64,000 nucleotides of DNA from CAZSMK01 sp964608095 (GTDB lineage: Bacteria > Sumerlaeota > Sumerlaeia > MWCT01 > JAGHBZ01), in the NCBI GenBank assembly GCA_964608095.1, contig CAZSMK010000113.1, positions 10,026 through 74,025 on the forward strand, read 5' to 3'. Below, piece after piece: positions 8,643 to 17,198 of this stretch. Both the position numbers and the translations under genes were made by a program. Positions within the stretch are counted from its first letter, which is position 1; the number at the start of each line of letters is the position of its first letter. A model generated the notes under the pieces. It saw only the letters and a program-made list of their open reading frames with translations, was not told where the DNA came from and ran no database searches.

Positions 8643-9977
8643 TTAATAGAGTAAGACCGAGCGTCGAGCGGCAGTATATGCTTTAAATTCCGGTGTCTCG
8701 CGCCATTTCTTGACAATAGCCTCCGGCTCTTCTCCCTTTTCGAGCGCTTCGAGCACCCACGCTGTGCCGACAAGACCGCGTAGTCCCTCAAGCGTATAGT
8801 TATCTCCTCCTACTTTTTTAAGGGCAGCGAGCATGTGCAGACCCGATTCTACCGGGCTGACCACATGACGGTTCGTAACCACAAACCTGACACCATCGCA
8901 GACTTCCTCGGCAAATGGATAGGGATAATTTTTTCTGCCTGTAATGTCAGTTCTGCTGGGGATGAAAGTGGTATGCATAACCCAGATGCCGGGCAAGTCG
9001 CGGCTGCGAAGGTCTTGCGCAAGTTTCTCGCCGTCGAGCCATGCCGCACCGAGATACTCGAACGGCCTATCCGTTCCGCGCCCCACCGAGATATTCTTGT
9101 TGGCTTCGGTTAAGGCGACCATGGTGTAAAGCAACTCTTCATCCATCGAGCGCATGTTCGGCGATGGGTTTACCCACGGAAGTCCTGTCTCGTCGTAATA
9201 CATATCGCGCGACCACCCTTGCATGGGAACAACCTCGAGGTCGCATCCGATACCGGATTGATTGCACAAACGTCCGCTGAAATGATTGAAGTATAGAGCC
9301 ATCTCGCCTATCGTCATGCCGTGTGCGATGGGCATATGGCGATACGCCGTGTTCCTGCCGATAAGATCGTCGTCCTGGATAGGACCGTCGAACCAGTTGC
9401 CCTGTATCGGGTTCGGTCTGTCGAGAACGATAAACTTGATGCCTTTTTTTGCCGCAACTTCCATGCACCCGCCCATGGTGCCGATATAGGTATAAAAGCG
9501 GGCCCCGACGTCCTGGATGTCTAAGATGAGGGTGTCGATTCCCTCGAGCATTTCGTCCGTGGGGACATGCGTCTTTCCATAGAGGCTGTGGATAGGCAAG
9601 CCTGTCTTTTCATCTTTGCCGCTCTCGACCGCCCTATCAGAGGTTCCGCGGATACCATGTTCCGGCGAGAAGAGCGCAACGAGATTCACTCCGTGCTTAA
9701 TCATCAGGTCAATGTTCTGCACGCCATCTTTGTTCAAGCCCGAGTGATTCGTGATAAGACCGACGTTCAGACCGTTCAGGCGCTTGAACTCCTCTTTTTC
9801 GAGTACGTCCAGACCGCTCATAACTTTCGATTCCGTGGCGCTCATCATAAGGCGGTTGGAACTCATGCCGGATTTGGCGCCTGTCATGAGTGAACATGAT
9901 GTCAGAAAAAACGAAAAAACGATAATGACAAAAAGTACATAGACAGGCAGGGTAGCGTAAAGTCGTTTGCTTTTCAT
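8643..9977 (-). CDS. NamZ/DUF1343 family exo-beta-N-acetylmuramidase-like lipoprotein
   Basis: A 444-residue protein of the DUF1343 family, whose Bacillus member NamZ is an exo-beta-N-acetylmuramidase (GH171) acting on peptidoglycan fragments. Recognisable blocks are LNVGLITNHSGLNKDG, LFSPEHGIRGTSD, LILDIQDVGARFYTYI and VLDRPNPIQG. The N-terminus is a lipoprotein signal ending in the lipobox LTSC (Cys about residue 28), so it should be membrane-tethered outside the cytosol. The start ATG at 9977 has AAGGAG upstream. A paralogue without a lipobox lies at 24807-26069. Substrate preference is inferred from the family only. Confidence 0.88.
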   Translation of the reverse strand: MKSKRLYATLPVYVLFVIIVFSFFLTSCSLMTGAKSGMSSNRLMMSATESKVMSGLDVLEKEEFKRLNGLNVGLITNHSGLNKDGVQNIDLMIKHGVNLVALFSPEHGIRGTSDRAVESGKDEKTGLPIHSLYGKTHVPTDEMLEGIDTLILDIQDVGARFYTYIGTMGGCMEVAAKKGIKFIVLDRPNPIQGNWFDGPIQDDDLIGRNTAYRHMPIAHGMTIGEMALYFNHFSGRLCNQSGIGCDLEVVPMQGWSRDMYYDETGLPWVNPSPNMRSMDEELLYTMVALTEANKNISVGRGTDRPFEYLGAAWLDGEKLAQDLRSRDLPGIWVMHTTFIPSRTDITGRKNYPYPFAEEVCDGVRFVVTNRHVVSPVESGLHMLAALKKVGGDNYTLEGLRGLVGTAWVLEALEKGEEPEAIVKKWRETPEFKAYTAARRSVLLY

Positions 9978-10044
9978 CTGCGCATCTCCTTTTTGAGAAA
10001 TTTATTACAACTTTACGCAATCGTGCAAGAAAAATAAAGCTAAA

Positions 10045-10197
10045 TTAATTTCGGGGCAATAAAACAACGCAGAGTATCGTATTCTTGGACGAGTTCTTCA
10101 TGAAAGGTAGGATTGCTTCATAAGGGACCTTCGGGATACTCTGGGCATTTACCCTGAAAAACACAGCCTGCCCTTGTGGAGTGCGCGTGAAATGCAT
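10045..10197 (-). CDS. Possible small ORF or 3' gene remnant
   Basis: A 50-codon frame (MHFTRTPQGQAVFFRV and onward to VVLLPRN) with coding-like composition, in the 280-bp space between the GT87 gene and the NamZ-like gene, on the same strand as both. The frame stays open about 13 codons upstream of the ATG without a better start, and no Shine-Dalgarno sequence is evident. It may therefore be the tail of a decayed gene. I recognise no family. Confidence 0.25.
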   Translation of the reverse strand: MHFTRTPQGQAVFFRVNAQSIPKVPYEAILPFMKNSSKNTILCVVLLPRN

Positions 10198-10203
10198 TTC
10201 ACG
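10186..10203. promoter_or_regulatory. Perfect 18-bp palindrome, possible operator
   Basis: CGTGAAATG/CATTTCACG is a perfect inverted repeat with no spacer, 209 bases upstream of the NamZ-like start. Such symmetry suits a dimeric regulator. It also overlaps the start of the small frame at 10045-10197. Confidence 0.3.
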
Positions 10204-10259
10204 AGTCCCATCTGAGTTGTAATGTTCATGCTCTTGTTAGCCGGAAATTTTTCCAATTT

Positions 10260-11570
10260 TCACGACCATTCTTCATCGTAGCGGGTCGCACGTGAATCGT
10301 CATGTTCTCTTCTGCGGTATTCACAGAGATAGTGGATGTTGAGCGTAAAAAGTATGAGTGTCGCCCATAGTTTGCAGGACATCAACAGAATCCCAATACC
10401 CTGCTGGAAGGCAGGAGCAGAGAATAAAATAGGGCGACAAACGACATAGAGAGCCAGAACGAATAAGACAATCTGTAAGTAATCTCGCGGCTTGATATGT
10501 CGCGCAATGACAAAGATAGGGAATATCAGCATGGTGAGATAGTGATCCCACATCAGGCTTGGGATAAGAAGGCTGAGAAAGACAAAAAGCGAGAACTCGA
10601 GCTCTTCGGGTCGACGCTGTGAACCTTTCAATGGCATTGTGTTGCCCAGCACCAGGAGTATCAATCCTATTGAGACGAGATAAGTAAGGATGTTGGCAAA
10701 GGTTTCGCCAAACTCAATAATGGGTACGGTGTAGGGAGTTTGTGTGAACAGGTGATGAAAGAGCGAGTTGAACGACTGGTTAAAGGGATCGCGGAAAAAG
10801 TCCATACCGAGGCTCGCCCATGTGGAGTGACCGTAAGACATGGCGCTGAGTAAAGGTAAAAATTGCACGTGGACTTCCGGGTTTGCCACGCTGATACTGA
10901 ACCCGAGCAGAATGATGAAGAAAAGAAAGCCGTATCCTACCGCACGCCAATTCCGTTTCCAGAGAAAAAAGAGGAAGAAGATTCCGGGGGATAGTTTAAA
11001 TAAAGTCGCGAAGGCAACGATGAACCCAGCCCAGAGGAATTTTTTTCGACTATACGCCCACCAGGTAAGGACAATAAGGAGCAGGAGCGCGCAGTTGAGC
11101 TGCCCTGCAGTAAGCGTTCGAAAAAAAGGGTATAACGTGCCGGCAAGGAGGGTAGTTAAAGCAATATAGCCCGGCTTCAGCGGAAGACGCATCGAGATAA
11201 AAATAAGTGCGATAGACAGCCACAAGAAGAGATGATTCAAGACGAACCAGACACGCGCAGCGGTGAGGAAATCGAAAAAAGTCAGGAAACCCAGAACAAG
11301 ACCCGTAAAGGGTGGGTACACATAAGGATTAAGCCTTTCGATACCATGGAGATGAGCGGCAAAGAAGAGTTGGTTGATATCATACGGATTCCCGCCTTTA
11401 ACCAGTACTTCCGCACCGATGTAGATGTGTTTGAAATCATTGCAATGCATAAACCTGTAGGCAAATAAGATATAATGCGAGATATAGAAATAGAGCGAAA
11501 CAGCGATTATGATAAAGCAGACCGCATTCCAGATCAAGGTAAGCGGGGATTTATGTTGTTGGTTCTGCAT
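10260..11570 (-). CDS. GT87/DUF2029 family membrane mannosyltransferase-like protein
   Basis: A 436-residue protein with about 10-11 membrane segments. Near the N-terminus it has the signature of GT87 (DUF2029) enzymes: NDFKHIYIGAEVLVKGGNPY, then NPYVYPPFTGLVLG. Known GT87 members are polyprenyl-phosphate-mannose-dependent alpha-mannosyltransferases of the GT-C fold. The acidic residue in NDF would be catalytic. Its start overlaps the end of the upstream membrane gene by 20 bp, indicating translational coupling. Donor and acceptor are not deducible. Confidence 0.8.
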   Translation of the reverse strand: MQNQQHKSPLTLIWNAVCFIIIAVSLYFYISHYILFAYRFMHCNDFKHIYIGAEVLVKGGNPYDINQLFFAAHLHGIERLNPYVYPPFTGLVLGFLTFFDFLTAARVWFVLNHLFLWLSIALIFISMRLPLKPGYIALTTLLAGTLYPFFRTLTAGQLNCALLLLIVLTWWAYSRKKFLWAGFIVAFATLFKLSPGIFFLFFLWKRNWRAVGYGFLFFIILLGFSISVANPEVHVQFLPLLSAMSYGHSTWASLGMDFFRDPFNQSFNSLFHHLFTQTPYTVPIIEFGETFANILTYLVSIGLILLVLGNTMPLKGSQRRPEELEFSLFVFLSLLIPSLMWDHYLTMLIFPIFVIARHIKPRDYLQIVLFVLALYVVCRPILFSAPAFQQGIGILLMSCKLWATLILFTLNIHYLCEYRRREHDDSRATRYDEEWS

Positions 11571-13176
11571 TTAATGTGCGGAACTGAAGAAGGCTCTGGA
11601 AACTCGCCTTACATCGCTCGATCAAGGCCTTATTTTCCGGAACGTTTTTTACGTATATATTCCATCCCCCAAATGGACTTGCGGACTCGGGATGTATCCA
11701 CCAGTACACCAGAACCCACTCGTCATCTTCTTGAAGAATCCGATTGAGGTGAGCATCGCGCGTAATTAAGATGAAGTTTATGTCATATTTATCAACGAGG
11801 TCATACCAATTTTTGCCGGGTGGGTTGCGCGTTACACCCCCTTCGATATATTTTTCGTCCCAGAGGAATGTATCGCCCCAGATATCGTAGCGGCTGTCGG
11901 TGAAAACTTTATGACGTTCAGGACTGAGCCGCCAGATAATATAGCCTGCAAAGTTGATCTGGTTGAACATGTGTCCATTGAAATTGTTTGTTATAATAAA
12001 ATCGCAGGCTTCAGTGGGGTAATTTTCACGGATATAGGCGGTGCCATTAATCAATTCAAAATTCCGTTCAAAATAGCTCTTCTCTTCTCGGTGATGAAAC
12101 ACACCATCAATAGTAAAGAGAAGCGTAAGAAGTGATGCGATGATGGCAACAAAAGATTTGGGGATTTTAAAATCCCGGGCAAGGGTGACCCCGAGCCATG
12201 CGGCAAACGGCGCACTGGCTATGGCGAACAACGGTAAGTGCCGTACATGATTGATGGATTGATGAAGAAAGAACAGGAGCATTGCGAGTTCAAAAAACGA
12301 AGGAACGCGTCGCTTGAGGAGCATAAACCCTGCCAGAAAAAATAGTATCAGGAACTCATAAGCACGGACGAAGAAGAATTCGGGACTCCGCAATTCGGGA
12401 ATAATCCTCACCAGGTTCGTCTTTCCCATGACTTTGAAGGTGAGCAGATGCGTATGGATTCCGTATGGATTGATGAGTGAGGCGATTATCAAGCCCAAAA
12501 ACAGAAGAGCGAGATTGAGTCTTACCCTGTTTCTCTCCTCCACGGTTTCACGGAGTGTAGGATTGAAAAGGGAATCGATAAGGAAAAAGGCAAACACAAC
12601 TAAGCCGATGACGAAGCCTCCATGCAGATTAACCCACAAGACCATGAGGAGCAAAGATATGGCTGCAAAGGGGAGCGACTTTATTTTTGCCGCTCGGTAT
12701 TCATAGATGAGAAACAAAAATAGAGCGAAGAATAGATAGGTAAAAACCGGAGGACGTGGAAAGAAAGTCCTTCGCGCCACCGCTGCTGCGATCAACGAGA
12801 AAAAAACGGAAAGATAAAAATCCGAACTTCGTCGGTATGCGGTCAAAAAGACGATGAGGAACGATGCTATGAGTAGCAAAGTTTTGCAGAAGATGACGGT
12901 TCTCAGTCCCTCGAATTTTCGCTCGTTCCCCCACATATACGCACCGTACATAAGAACCTGGGTGAGCCATTCATGGTTTATCCAGCGGAAATTCTCGCCC
13001 GTATAGGTGAACACATCGTTTTCCGGAAGGTGAACATTGTGTTCGATGATGTATTTTCCCGATTTGAGATGCCACCAGACGTCGTTGGATGAACGAATAG
13101 GTGTGAAGCTATATGCAAAGGTAAGGATGACGATCAATAGTATCAGGCAAATATGAATCGGGTTAATTGATTTCAT
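11551..13176 (-). CDS. Polytopic membrane protein, GT-C glycosyltransferase-like
   Basis: A 541-residue protein with about 10-12 membrane segments followed by a soluble C-terminal domain (about 370-541). The first periplasmic loop has SSNDVWWHLKSGKYIIEHNV and DVFTYTGENFRWINHEWLTQ, a pattern shared by many uncharacterised bacterial membrane proteins related to PMT/ArnT enzymes. The Asp of NDVWWHL is the candidate catalytic residue. AAGGGG lies before ATG 13176. It is the first gene of a two-gene unit with the GT87 gene. The GT-C assignment is inference from topology and the loop motif. Confidence 0.6.
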   Translation of the reverse strand: MKSINPIHICLILLIVILTFAYSFTPIRSSNDVWWHLKSGKYIIEHNVHLPENDVFTYTGENFRWINHEWLTQVLMYGAYMWGNERKFEGLRTVIFCKTLLLIASFLIVFLTAYRRSSDFYLSVFFSLIAAAVARRTFFPRPPVFTYLFFALFLFLIYEYRAAKIKSLPFAAISLLLMVLWVNLHGGFVIGLVVFAFFLIDSLFNPTLRETVEERNRVRLNLALLFLGLIIASLINPYGIHTHLLTFKVMGKTNLVRIIPELRSPEFFFVRAYEFLILFFLAGFMLLKRRVPSFFELAMLLFFLHQSINHVRHLPLFAIASAPFAAWLGVTLARDFKIPKSFVAIIASLLTLLFTIDGVFHHREEKSYFERNFELINGTAYIRENYPTEACDFIITNNFNGHMFNQINFAGYIIWRLSPERHKVFTDSRYDIWGDTFLWDEKYIEGGVTRNPPGKNWYDLVDKYDINFILITRDAHLNRILQEDDEWVLVYWWIHPESASPFGGWNIYVKNVPENKALIERCKASFQSLLQFRTLNAEPTT

Positions 13177-13267
13177 GAATTTTTCCCCTTGATTTCACAT
13201 AACCGCTTTGCATACAATAGGAAATTTGTAAATTACACGAGTCTGATTCCATCAGGAGTAAATAAGA

Positions 13268-13402
13268 ATGAAACGCACGTATCAGCCAAGCCGTATCAAG
13301 CGAAAGAGGCGACACGGTTTTCGCAAAAGAATGTCGACAAAAGCGGGTCGAGCAATACTGAGCCAGCGGCGTCGCAAAGGTCGAAAAAAGGTCAGTGCTT
13401 GA
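13268..13402 (+). CDS. rpmH: 50S ribosomal protein bL34
   Basis: A 44-residue, very basic protein with the complete bL34 sequence pattern: MKRTYQPSRIKRKRRHGFRK at the start, then RMSTKAGRAILSQRRRKGRK to the C-terminus. AGGAG at 13254-13258 sits 9 bases before the ATG. It is a large-subunit protein bound to 23S rRNA. It lies alone on the plus strand between minus-strand genes. The usual partners rnpA, yidD and yidC do not follow; only an 11-codon frame occurs before the argB 3' end. Confidence 0.96.
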   Translation: MKRTYQPSRIKRKRRHGFRKRMSTKAGRAILSQRRRKGRKKVSA

Positions 13403-13449
13403 TGAGGTATTTGTTCGCCCCATATCCTTCCTCTTAAGTGTTTGCATAC

Positions 13450-14334
13450 TCAATCGGGAACGATTTGAGTTCCAATTCCTTTATCGGTGAAAATTTCGAG
13501 CAACAACGAGTGGGGGACTCTGCCGTCTATGATGTGCGCTTTTTTTGCACCGGAAGCGACCGCGTCACGACATGCGTTGACCTTGGGGATCATGCCAGCG
13601 CTCAAAATGCCTTTATCGACCAGGTCGGGTATTTCCGATACTCTGATGGTCGATATGAGCGACGAGTCTTGTGCCGGGTCTTGCAGAACGCCGGGAACGT
13701 CGGTAAGAAGCATGAACTTTTCGGCTTTGAGAACCGCCGCGATGTGGGCAGCCACGAAATCGGCATTGATGTTGAGCGTCTGCCCCCTTCGGTCGACTCC
13801 GATAGGTGAGATGATGGGGATGAATTCAGCCTCGTCCAGAACCTGGAGAAGCCGTGCATCAAGACGCTCTACTTTGCCGACAAAGCCCAGATCGCTTTCC
13901 GTTTCTGCATCATTAACCTTCTGAGCGAGAATCAATCCACCATCTTTTCCACTTAATCCGACTGCCTTCCCCCCTTGTTGATTGATCGAATTGACAATCT
14001 CGCCGTTAATCCTTCCGGCAAGCACCATCTCGACTATATCGAGGGTATCCTTATCCGTGACACGCTGACCGGCGACAAACTGGGGCTTTATACCGAGGCG
14101 GTTCATGAGGTCGGAGATTTCAGGTCCACCACCGTGAACAATGACCGGTTTTATACCCACAAGGCTGAGCAGGACAATATCCTCGCTCACGCATTTTTTC
14201 AACTCATCCTTTAACATTGCCGCACCACCATACTTAATCACGATGGTTTTCCCGGCAAATTCCCGGATGTAGGGAAGCGCTTCGATTAAAAGAGAAGCAC
14301 GTTCGACCAACCGCTTGACCCTTTGTTCTTCCAT
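13450..14334 (-). CDS. argB: Acetylglutamate kinase
   Basis: A 294-residue amino-acid-kinase-fold enzyme that phosphorylates N-acetylglutamate with ATP in arginine synthesis. Visible motifs are the ATP-binding KYGGAAM with catalytic Lys, VHGGGPEI for substrate binding, GKDGGLI, and the C-terminal GGMIPK-type segment (here SAGMIPKVNACRDAV). It lies 23 bp downstream of argJ and is surely co-transcribed with it. The cyclic-pathway enzyme argJ next door removes the need for argE. The N-terminal extension MEEQRVKRLVERASLLIEAL resembles the helix found in arginine-sensitive enzymes, so feedback inhibition is plausible. Confidence 0.96.
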   Translation of the reverse strand: MEEQRVKRLVERASLLIEALPYIREFAGKTIVIKYGGAAMLKDELKKCVSEDIVLLSLVGIKPVIVHGGGPEISDLMNRLGIKPQFVAGQRVTDKDTLDIVEMVLAGRINGEIVNSINQQGGKAVGLSGKDGGLILAQKVNDAETESDLGFVGKVERLDARLLQVLDEAEFIPIISPIGVDRRGQTLNINADFVAAHIAAVLKAEKFMLLTDVPGVLQDPAQDSSLISTIRVSEIPDLVDKGILSAGMIPKVNACRDAVASGAKKAHIIDGRVPHSLLLEIFTDKGIGTQIVPD

Positions 14335-14357
14335 AAAGAAAATACCTGCACAACTAT

Positions 14358-15557
14358 TTAAGTATGATAATGAGCATTGATTTTTACATAGTCATAGCTG
14401 ATGTCGCAAGTCCAAAAGCGGGCGGATGCACGTCCTTCATCGAGGATAATGGTTATTGTAATCTCCTTCTTTTTACTCATGTGCAGCGAGAGGTTATGAG
14501 CATCGAACTCAGCGGGGATACCGTTCTTGAACACAAAGACCTCGTCGATCTTGACTGAGACCCGGTTTGGGTCGAACGCGCTCCCTGAATTGCCTATTGC
14601 GCATACGATTCTGCCCCAGTTGGGGTCGTTGCCGAACAGGGCGGTCTTGACCAGCAGAGATGTGGCTATTTTTTCGGCTATCTTTTTTGCATCGACGTCA
14701 GAAACTGCTCCATCGACGATGACCTCGATAAGTTTTGTCGCGCCTTCGCCGTCCAGGGCGATTTGGCGCGCAAGATTTCGGCATACAACCGTCAACTGTT
14801 CTGTGAAGATTTCGCTTTCGCCGCTATTGGGTTGAATCGGTTTGTTCCCCGCGGCGCCATTGGCAAGTATAAAGACCGTATCGTTGGTACTTGTGTCGCC
14901 GTCAACCGAGAGGGAATTGAATGAGCGTTCCACGGAAGCGGCGAGTGCGGATTGAAGCGCATCTGTTGTAATAGCGGCGTCTGTCACGATACATGCAATC
15001 ATGGTCGCCATATTCGGATGTATCATACCTGCACCCTTGGCAATGCCAAGAATAGAGATCGTATGATCATTGATCGAGAAAGAACCTGACGCTGTTTTAG
15101 GCTGTGTATCGGTCGTCATAATGGCTTTAGCGAAGTTCGACCACCCCTCCGCGGATTTTTTTTCACAGACATGATCTATTCCGGTGAAGATTTTATCCAT
15201 CGGGAGTTGTAGACCGATTATGCCTGTGGAAGCGACAAGAACCTGGTTGGAACGCAGGTTTAATTTTTTTGCGGTGTGTTCAGCCATCCTCCGTGCGTTC
15301 TCTATACCCTGTTGACCGGTACATGCATTTGCGTTCCCGCTGTTTACTATGATAGCGCGAATGGCATCCGGCTTCTTATCAAGATGTTCTTTTGAAATAA
15401 TAATAGGTGCAGCGCGGAAGGTATTCCTCGTAAACATCGCTGCGGCGCTGCAGTCATGTTCCGAATAGATCAATCCAAGGACTTTTTTATCCGATTTCTT
15501 TAACTTAGCGGAAATACCGGCGCTGAGAAAACCCGTAATGCTTTTATGCTCATTCAT
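14358..15557 (-). CDS. argJ: Glutamate N-acetyltransferase / amino-acid acetyltransferase
   Basis: A 399-residue ornithine acetyltransferase that moves the acetyl group from N-acetylornithine to glutamate, closing the arginine cycle; some members also use acetyl-CoA. The self-cleavage site is evident as KGAGMIHPNMATM, where the precursor is cut before the Thr that becomes the nucleophile of the beta chain. VVASTGIIG-like and DGDTSTNDT segments are also present. It is the first gene of an argJ-argB operon. AGAGG precedes ATG 15557, and a good promoter lies 40-70 bases upstream. Confidence 0.95.
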   Translation of the reverse strand: MNEHKSITGFLSAGISAKLKKSDKKVLGLIYSEHDCSAAAMFTRNTFRAAPIIISKEHLDKKPDAIRAIIVNSGNANACTGQQGIENARRMAEHTAKKLNLRSNQVLVASTGIIGLQLPMDKIFTGIDHVCEKKSAEGWSNFAKAIMTTDTQPKTASGSFSINDHTISILGIAKGAGMIHPNMATMIACIVTDAAITTDALQSALAASVERSFNSLSVDGDTSTNDTVFILANGAAGNKPIQPNSGESEIFTEQLTVVCRNLARQIALDGEGATKLIEVIVDGAVSDVDAKKIAEKIATSLLVKTALFGNDPNWGRIVCAIGNSGSAFDPNRVSVKIDEVFVFKNGIPAEFDAHNLSLHMSKKKEITITIILDEGRASARFWTCDISYDYVKINAHYHT

Positions 15558-15598
15558 GTTGACAATCCTCTCCCTTATTCGTCGTAACGTATCAAATC

Positions 15599-15627
15599 AT
15601 TAAAAGCGTGGTTCTAAAAGCGGTCAA
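15599..15627 (-). promoter_or_regulatory. Putative sigma-70 promoter of argJB
   Basis: Minus-strand TTGACC (15627-15622) and TTTAAT (15604-15599) have the ideal 17-base spacing and lie 42 bases upstream of the argJ start. No ARG-box operator was recognised. Confidence 0.5.
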
Positions 15628-15675
15628 GGTAAATATCCTGAGGAGAGAAGAGAATGGGGTGATGCCTGGAAGTGT

Positions 15676-15706
15676 CGGAGCGGTAAGGCTCCGTCTCACG
15701 CGTGAG
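15676..15706. repeat. Pair of adjacent hairpins
   Basis: CGGAGC-GGTAAG-GCTCCG (15676-15693) forms a 6-bp stem with a 6-base loop. One base later lies the perfect 12-bp palindrome CTCACGCGTGAG (15695-15706). They sit in the 550-bp gene-free stretch between argJ and pfkA. They could be read-through barriers or part of a mobile short repeat. Confidence 0.5.
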
Positions 15707-15733
15707 CGTCCACGCACCTGGTTTTTTTTTAGA

Positions 15734-15765
15734 AGTAGGGACGTTCGGGGCTGAACGACCTTACT
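15734..15765. repeat. REP-like palindrome, copy 1
   Basis: AGTAGGGACGTTC...GAACGACCTTACT folds into a near-perfect stem around a GGGGCT loop. Its arms (GTAGGG, CGTTCGG) recur inverted at 15911-15960, so the two copies form a pair like the dispersed intergenic REP palindromes of many bacteria. Confidence 0.6.
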
Positions 15766-15821
15766 CTAAAAAAACGAAAAAGCAGTCAATCACCAGGGCG
15801 ATCTTCCTTCGACCACGACTT

Positions 15822-15851
15822 CGATAACGATAACGATAGCGATAGCGATAG
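15822..15851. repeat. Five tandem 6-bp units CGATA(A/G)
   Basis: The units read CGATAA, CGATAA, CGATAG, CGATAG, CGATAG without interruption, between two REP-like palindromes. The period is 6 with no spacers, so this is a microsatellite and not a CRISPR. Any translated frame across it gives low-complexity protein and is not a gene. Confidence 0.85.
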
Positions 15852-15910
15852 GGATTATTGAAAATAAGCGGTTTTCGGTAATCATAATATGATAGGTGTC
15901 TTGCTTTGTT

Positions 15911-15960
15911 GTCGGGGGTCGTTCGGGCCGAACGCCCCTACTCCTGAAAAAAAACCCGAC
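15911..15960. repeat. REP-like palindrome, copy 2, with nested outer arms
   Basis: The inner stem GGGGTCGTTCGG/CCGAACGCCCC spans 15915-15938. Outer arms GTCGGG (15911-15916) and CCCGAC (15955-15960) flank it and an A-rich segment. It is the inverted counterpart of the repeat at 15734-15765. Together with the tandem units these account for most of the 15558-16110 spacer; the remainder shows nothing I recognise. Confidence 0.6.
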
Positions 15961-16110
15961 TGCGAAAGCGCGCATGCTCATGCGTGCGAGTACGAGTGCG
16001 AAGGAAAAGGGGGATTTTCTTTGTCAATAACGAATGCTATGTCCTGTTTCGTCCTATCAAGAATATCGTTTGGCTCCCGCCCTTTAGCTTGGAATAAGAA
16101 TTTTCCTATT

Positions 16111-17163
16111 TTAGCGGAAGAATATTCTGAGGCTTTCATATAAGTGAATAGGGACGGTTTTCAAACGAGAGACCGCTTCTTCGAGAGGGACATCGGTCAC
16201 GCGTGGAGTCCGAATGCTTGCCATTCGCCCATAGGTTTTATCCGCGATGAGTTCCATGGCTTTAATTCCGAGCTGCATACCGAGGAAGCGGTCGAAGGTG
16301 GTGGGAGTGCCACCGCGTTGAAGATGACCCAGAATGACGTTACGTGTCTCGAGCCCGGTTCGTTCTTCTATTTCTTGAGCGAGGACTTCGCTGATACCGC
16401 CGAGCAAAAAGTGATCGAATTCATCCCTTTCGCGTTTCTTTACTGCAAGGGTAGAGCCTTTTTGCGGTACCGCGCCCTCTGCGATAGCAATCAAGGTATA
16501 GAGTTTTCCTATATCTTTGCGATGTTTGACAAACGCACAGATTTCATCAACATTAAAGGGGACCTCGGGAATGATAACGAGATGAGCGCCGGCGGCTAAA
16601 CCCGCATGAAGCGTAAGCCAGCCCATGTGGCGCCCCATGATCTCGACTACGAGGACACGTTCATGAGAGCGCGCCGTGGTATGAAGTCGGTCGATGGCTT
16701 CGGTGGCTATGTTGATACCGGTGTCAAAGCCTATGGTATAGTCAGTTGAATGAACATCGTTATCGATAGTTTTGGGAATTCCCACGACATTTACGCCTTC
16801 TTTCCATAGTTTAAAGGCGACGCTAAGTGTATCATGCCCGCCAATCGCGATGAGGGATTCGCACCCGAGTTTTTCGAGGTTCTCAATGACCTCATGATGA
16901 CGATCCTTGAGCTCGTCGCCGACTTTATACCTGTAAGGATTGTGTCGTGACGTCAGTAATATAGTTCCGCCGGTAAAATGAATCTCTTCGACATCATCAA
17001 TGTCGAGTTTCATCGTCTGTGGTGGGTCGAGGAGTCCCTGCCAGCCGCGTAAAATCCCGAGAGCCTCGTAGCCGAATTCCGCCGCCTTGAACACGATGGA
17101 CCGGATAATGATATTAATACCCGGACAGTCGCCACCGCCTGTGAGTATTGCAACGCGTTTCAT
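16111..17163 (-). CDS. pfkA: 6-phosphofructokinase, pyrophosphate-type residues (group III-like)
   Basis: A 350-residue phosphofructokinase-fold enzyme that phosphorylates fructose 6-phosphate at C1. Visible blocks are AILTGGGDCPGINIIIRS (phosphoryl-donor loop), PKTIDNDVHSTDYTIGFDT (catalytic Asp) and EIMGRHMGW (sugar phosphate). Two donor-specificity sites read as pyrophosphate-type: Asp111 in GGHDTL and Lys131 in PKTIDND, where ATP enzymes have Gly at both. His110 replaces the Asp that normally holds magnesium, which is unusual. It is the last gene after gap and tpiA on the same strand; AAAGGTGG precedes the start. Donor preference is a prediction. Confidence 0.9.
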   Translation of the reverse strand: MKRVAILTGGGDCPGINIIIRSIVFKAAEFGYEALGILRGWQGLLDPPQTMKLDIDDVEEIHFTGGTILLTSRHNPYRYKVGDELKDRHHEVIENLEKLGCESLIAIGGHDTLSVAFKLWKEGVNVVGIPKTIDNDVHSTDYTIGFDTGINIATEAIDRLHTTARSHERVLVVEIMGRHMGWLTLHAGLAAGAHLVIIPEVPFNVDEICAFVKHRKDIGKLYTLIAIAEGAVPQKGSTLAVKKRERDEFDHFLLGGISEVLAQEIEERTGLETRNVILGHLQRGGTPTTFDRFLGMQLGIKAMELIADKTYGRMASIRTPRVTDVPLEEAVSRLKTVPIHLYESLRIFFR

Positions 17164-17198
17164 ACGCCCATGCCACCTTTCTCAAAAAGTAAGATGGG

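Noticed and set aside
13403..13449. rnpA start after rpmH
   Set aside because: Only an 11-codon frame exists before the convergent argB stop.
15822..15851. CRISPR array
   Set aside because: The period is 6 bp with no spacers and no cas genes are present.
15790..15981. 63-codon frame across the CGATAR repeats
   Set aside because: It reads low-complexity repeat DNA (Ile/Ala/Val runs) and the REP-like arms, and is not a plausible gene.
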